NCBI GenBank assembly: GCA_041984235.1
Contig: JBHIYN010000006.1
Span: forward strand, 1-64,000
Direction of reading: 5' to 3'
DNA: 64,000 nt
Source of the DNA: JBHIYN01 sp041984235
GTDB lineage: Bacteria; Pseudomonadota; Gammaproteobacteria; Ga0077536
Position numbers and translations under genes: made by a program. The notes beneath the pieces are model-generated. The model was not told where the DNA came from, ran no database searches, and saw nothing but the letters and a program-made list of their open reading frames with translations. Each line of letters begins with the position of its first letter. Positions within the stretch are counted from its first letter, which is position 1. This document shows positions 60,906 through 64,000 of the stretch, piece after piece.

Positions 60906-61991
60906 ATGTCCCAGCTCGAAGACGACATCCGTCAATGCCTCGCGGACGACACCGATCCCTACCTGGGCACCGATCTCGTCAGCGCCGGCGCCATCGCCGC
61001 GATCGAGGTCGACGGCAGCGCCGCGCGCGTCCGCCTGGAGCTCGGCTTCCCCATCGCGAAGTACGAGCCCGAGTTGCGCGCGCGCCTGCAGGAGCGCCTG
61101 GCGGCCATCGCCGGCGCCGACATCACGCTCGAGATCGGCGCCCGCATCGTCGCGCGCGAGGTACAGAAAGGCACCAAGCCGCTGCCCCAGGTACGCAACA
61201 TCATCGCGGTGGCGTCGGGCAAGGGCGGGGTCGGCAAGTCGACCACCGCGGCCAACCTCGCCATCGCCCTGCAGCAGGAAGGCGGCAAGGTCGGCGTGCT
61301 CGATGCCGACATCTACGGCCCCAGCCAGACGCGCATGCTGGCCAGCCAGGGACGCCCGGACAGCCGTGACGGCAAGTCGATGGAGCCGCGCGTGAGCTAC
61401 CAGCTGCAGACCATGTCGATCGGCAACCTGATCGAGGAGGACACGCCGATGATCTGGCGCGGCCCCATGGTCACCGGCGCGCTGGAGCAGCTTCTCAACG
61501 ACACCAACTGGCACGACCTCGACTACCTCGTGGTCGACCTGCCGCCGGGAACCGGTGACATCCAGCTCACCCTGTGCCAGCGCATTCCGGTCAGCGGCGC
61601 CATCATCGTGACCACGCCGCAGGACATCGCCCTGCTCGATGCCCGCAAGGGGCTGAAGATGTTCGAGAAGGTCAACGTGCCGGTACTCGGCATCGTGGAG
61701 AACATGAGCGTGCACATCTGCAGCCAGTGCGGTCACGCCGAGCACATCTTCGGCGCCGGCGGCGGCGAATCGATGGCCAAGCAGTACGGCGTCGAGCTGC
61801 TCGGTTCGCTGCCACTGGACATCGCCATCCGCGAGGGCGTCGACAACGGCCGGCCGACCGTGGCCATCGAGCCCGATGGCGCGATCGCCGAGGCTTACCG
61901 CGCCATCGCGCGCAAGGTCGCCGCCCGGCTCGCACTGCGCGCGCGGGATTACAGCGCGAGGTTCCCGAACATCGTCGTGCAGAACACCTGA
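60906..61991 (+). CDS. apbC: Iron-sulfur cluster carrier protein ApbC (Mrp/NBP35 family)
   Basis: 361 residues. N-terminal DUF59/FSCA-like domain (~1-85), then a P-loop ATPase with deviant Walker A VASGKGGVGKSTTAANLA, LDADIYGPSQTRML, DYLVVDLPPGTGDIQLTL, and a C-terminal CxxC (HICSQCGHAEHIFG) that binds the bridging 4Fe-4S cluster. It carries and transfers Fe-S clusters in the cytosol. A strong AGGAG precedes the ATG. dcd follows 12 bp later on the same strand, the usual gammaproteobacterial pair. Confidence 0.96.
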   Translation: MSQLEDDIRQCLADDTDPYLGTDLVSAGAIAAIEVDGSAARVRLELGFPIAKYEPELRARLQERLAAIAGADITLEIGARIVAREVQKGTKPLPQVRNIIAVASGKGGVGKSTTAANLAIALQQEGGKVGVLDADIYGPSQTRMLASQGRPDSRDGKSMEPRVSYQLQTMSIGNLIEEDTPMIWRGPMVTGALEQLLNDTNWHDLDYLVVDLPPGTGDIQLTLCQRIPVSGAIIVTTPQDIALLDARKGLKMFEKVNVPVLGIVENMSVHICSQCGHAEHIFGAGGGESMAKQYGVELLGSLPLDIAIREGVDNGRPTVAIEPDGAIAEAYRAIARKVAARLALRARDYSARFPNIVVQNT

Positions 61992-62003
61992 GGCGGCTCA
62001 CCG

Positions 62004-62570
62004 ATGCCCGTGAAATCGGACAAGTGGATCCGCCGCATGGCACTGGAGCACGGGCTCATCGAGCCCTTCGAGGCGACCCAGGTACGCGCCGTCGACGGCC
62101 GCGGCGTGATCTCCTACGGCACCTCGAGCTACGGCTACGATATCCGTTGCGCCCCCGAGTTCAAGATCTTCACCAACATCAACTCCACCATCGTCGACCC
62201 CAAGGACTTCGATTCCGGATCGTTCGTCGACGTCGAGGCGGACGTGTGCGTCATCCCGCCGAACTCGTTCGCCCTGGCGCGCACCCTGGAGTACTTCCGC
62301 ATCCCGCGCGACGTGCTCACCATCTGCATGGGCAAGTCAACCTATGCGCGCTGCGGCATCATCGTCAACGTGACGCCGCTGGAACCGGAATGGCAAGGGC
62401 ACGTGACCCTGGAGTTCTCCAACACCACGCCGCTGCCAGCCAAGATCTACGCCAACGAAGGCGTCGCCCAGGTGGTGTTCCTGCAATCGGACGAAGCGTG
62501 CGAAGTGTCCTACGCCGACCGCCTCGGCAAGTACCAGGGCCAGCGCGGCGTAACGTTGCCCAAGACCTGA
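62004..62570 (+). CDS. dcd: dCTP deaminase
   Basis: 188 residues, the family length. SDKWIRRMALEHGLIEPFE start, YGTSSYGYDIRCAPEFKIFT, the catalytic region CVIPPNSFALARTLEYFRIP with MGKSTYARCGIIVNVTPLEP (continuing EWQGHVTLEFSN), and the C-terminal YADRLGKYQGQRGVTLPKT. Makes dUTP from dCTP for thymidylate synthesis. The trimeric enzyme is cytosolic. Cotranscribed with apbC. Confidence 0.97.
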   Translation: MPVKSDKWIRRMALEHGLIEPFEATQVRAVDGRGVISYGTSSYGYDIRCAPEFKIFTNINSTIVDPKDFDSGSFVDVEADVCVIPPNSFALARTLEYFRIPRDVLTICMGKSTYARCGIIVNVTPLEPEWQGHVTLEFSNTTPLPAKIYANEGVAQVVFLQSDEACEVSYADRLGKYQGQRGVTLPKT

Positions 62571-62579
62571 CGGGCAGGC

Positions 62580-63173
62580 TCAGGCGGCGTTCTCGGTCTC
62601 CTGGCGCTGGTCGCGCAGCAGCGCCGACTGCTTGCGCACGATGTGCTGGATGAGGGTGTCGCGATCGTCCTCGCGGATCTCCTCGAACTCGATGGCGATG
62701 TCGTAGCCGCCGGCCGTCTCGCGGCAGTCGATCACGCGCCCCAGCACCCGCATGGAATGGTTGGACGGCAACAGCACGAGGTCGATGGCGAGGCGCGTGT
62801 CGACGTCGAGCGGCGCCGCCGCCTCGATGCCGATCCCGCCGCCGCTGAGGTTGACCCGGGTCGGCTCGTGCTCACGGTAGTCGATTGACGAGTCGTGGGA
62901 GCCCTCGAGCGCGACGATGCGCTCCAGCAGGGTGAACTTGCGGTTGAGCAACTCCAGCGCCTCGGCCAGGGCCTTGTCGCGGCCACGCACGATGTCGATC
63001 TGGTCCTGCAGCTTGAGCTCCAGGCCCATCAGCGCGGCATGCAGGTTGGAGGAGCGGATCTCGTCCAGGAAGATGAACCTGCGCTCGTCGTCGAGTGCAG
63101 CCTCGGTGACCACGCGGTACTTGATCAATGCGCGATCTTCGATGCGGTAATAGCGCCTGCGTTCGGTTGTCAT
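62580..63173 (-). CDS. PilZ-domain protein (predicted cyclic di-GMP receptor)
   Basis: 197 residues. Starts TTERRRYYRIEDRALIKYRV, in which RRYYR is an RxxxR-like c-di-GMP motif. A helical middle region (~55-105, LELKLQDQIDIVRGRDKALA) may form a coiled coil. The C-terminal half has the PilZ beta-barrel (NLSGGGIGIEAAAPLDVDTR, with the D/NxSxxG motif in NLSGGG; then DIAIEFEEIREDDRDTLIQHI). Cytosolic. It lies downstream of the MotB-like gene on the same strand (72-bp gap), so it might link c-di-GMP to motor or envelope control. Confidence 0.88.
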   Translation of the reverse strand: MTTERRRYYRIEDRALIKYRVVTEAALDDERRFIFLDEIRSSNLHAALMGLELKLQDQIDIVRGRDKALAEALELLNRKFTLLERIVALEGSHDSSIDYREHEPTRVNLSGGGIGIEAAAPLDVDTRLAIDLVLLPSNHSMRVLGRVIDCRETAGGYDIAIEFEEIREDDRDTLIQHIVRKQSALLRDQRQETENAA

Positions 63174-63245
63174 GCTGCTTCCTCCGCTGCGCGCAATGGC
63201 GCATGTTGTGGCGTCGGGCTGAGTTCTGGATCCCTGCGCGCCGGC

Positions 63246-64000
63246 CTACTGTGTGCCGCGAATGCCGCCGCGGATCGCCTCGAGGCGCGAGGGTGGCCGG
63301 TTGGCCGGCCGGTCCGGGAAGACGGCGCGCGAATCCCTGGCGCCGGCTGCCGCGGCACTCGGAAACCCGGCGCTCGCCGGGATCGGCAGCGACGGCGTGG
63401 CCGGGTCTTCAGGCCCGGGGACACTCGCCGGCGCCGTCCCGGGGTCCGACCGGGGCTCGGCGACACTCGCCGCCGACACCCCGGGATCCGTCCCGGGCTC
63501 GTCCGCCGCCGTGTCGTCGAGCACGGCGATGGTTTGCGGCGCGCCATTCGCGGCGGGGAAATCGGGCACGGCGGGAATCTCGGGAATGGCGGGGATGTCG
63601 GGAATGTCGGGCACGCCCGGGAGCCCGGGCATTTCCGGCATGTCCGGCGATGTCCCGGCAACGGCACCGCCCGGCGGCGCTTCCGGCGGCTGCTGCCGAA
63701 TGGTGATCTCGACGCGCCGGTTGAGTGCACGGTTCTCGGCGCTGTCGTTCGGCATCAGGGGATGCGCGTCACCGTGCCCCTCGACCACGAAGCGGGCGGG
63801 ATCCAGCTCGCTGGATTCGAGCAAGGCGTGGACCACGGTTACGGCGCGGGCCGAGGACAGATCCCAGTTGGAACGGTACAGGCGGGTGCGAATCGGGATG
63901 TTGTCGGTATGCCCGGCAACCGCGATGGTGCCGTCGAGGTCATCCAGTGACGCACGCATCTTGTCGATGACCGCCTCGAAGGCCGGGTCGAAGCTCGCCG
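63246..64000 (-). CDS. MotB/OmpA-type peptidoglycan-binding protein (N-terminus beyond window)
   Basis: The minus-strand frame is open at the right edge; the visible 251 residues are the C-terminal part, so any membrane anchor lies outside. The OmpA-like domain has VAGHTDNIPIRTRLYRSNWD, then LSSARAVTVVHALL, FVVEGHGDAHPLMPNDSAEN and RALNRRVEI, the MotB form (HTD...NWDLSSARA). It anchors a stator or envelope complex to peptidoglycan. Unusually, about 140 residues of Pro/Ala-rich low complexity follow, with repeats like PDIPDIPAIPEIPAVPDFP; ordinary MotB ends soon after the OmpA domain. A non-flagellar MotB/OmpA paralogue is the alternative. Confidence 0.82.
   Translation of the reverse strand, partial: ASFDPAFEAVIDKMRASLDDLDGTIAVAGHTDNIPIRTRLYRSNWDLSSARAVTVVHALLESSELDPARFVVEGHGDAHPLMPNDSAENRALNRRVEITIRQQPPEAPPGGAVAGTSPDMPEMPGLPGVPDIPDIPAIPEIPAVPDFPAANGAPQTIAVLDDTAADEPGTDPGVSAASVAEPRSDPGTAPASVPGPEDPATPSLPIPASAGFPSAAAAGARDSRAVFPDRPANRPPSRLEAIRGGIRGTQ

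Overview
The window is a high-GC, densely coded stretch of a bacterial chromosome. It most resembles a Gammaproteobacterium, perhaps near the Chromatiales/Ectothiorhodospiraceae. The basis is family content (metG, apbC, dcd, rnfB-nth, DUF1841, prmB-aroC, fdxA, NnrU) together with a hopanoid locus; a finer placement is not supported. I saw no tRNA, rRNA, CRISPR array or transposase gene. The only mobile trace is a 160-bp MITE-like element at 28401-28560.

Left end (1-11474, minus strand): a probable four-gene operon. It ends in a giant modular surface protein that runs off the left edge (LEPR-XLL leader, DUF4347, beta-helix, PKD domains, NHL-like propeller, then 123-residue tandem repeats). Upstream are three adaptor genes that look like its own export or processing machinery: a GAF-HlyD fusion, a PqqD-like/M50 protease/HlyD fusion, and a plain HlyD protein. 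Next come an FHA-GGDEF diguanylate cyclase, a small unknown secreted protein, an M20 hydrolase, a poly-gamma-glutamate-hydrolase-like protein and NnrU.

Membrane-lipid locus (15824-34566): hopanoid genes (squalene synthase, hpnG, hpnN, hpnA, hpnL-like, hpnH, hpnB, hpnM, with dxs for isoprenoid supply and mlaA for lipid trafficking) are interleaved with what looks like a complete aminophosphonate head-group pathway. That pathway comprises a PEP mutase fused to a nucleotidyltransferase, phosphonopyruvate decarboxylase, 2-AEP transaminase, a second nucleotidyltransferase, a 2OG-Fe(II) oxygenase and a CDP-alcohol phosphatidyltransferase. The last gene is translationally coupled between hpnN and hpnA. 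I predict a phosphonolipid, or less certainly a phosphonate-decorated hopanoid. Squalene-hopene cyclase is not in the window.

Middle (34582-44053): glcF-glcE without glcD, aroC, prmB, htpG, mutS and fdxA, which are ordinary metabolic and housekeeping genes.

Signalling and lipid-transport hub (44362-57405): a plus-strand group (CHASE2-Ser/Thr kinase, PP2C phosphatase, FHA protein) converges on a minus-strand run. That run starts with a DUF1841 gene, a GAF-SpoIIE phosphatase, an RsbW-like kinase and a STAS protein. It continues into Mla-type transporter genes (mlaE, mlaF, mlaD, auxiliary lipoprotein) and ends in a CHASE2 adenylate/guanylate cyclase. The STAS gene sits where mlaB sits in classical mla operons but carries a SpoIIAA-type DSSG phosphorylation motif. 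This suggests a lipid transporter controlled by partner switching.

Right end (57454-64000): nth, rnfB, metG, apbC, dcd, a PilZ protein, and the C-terminal part of a MotB/OmpA-type protein that is cut by the right edge.
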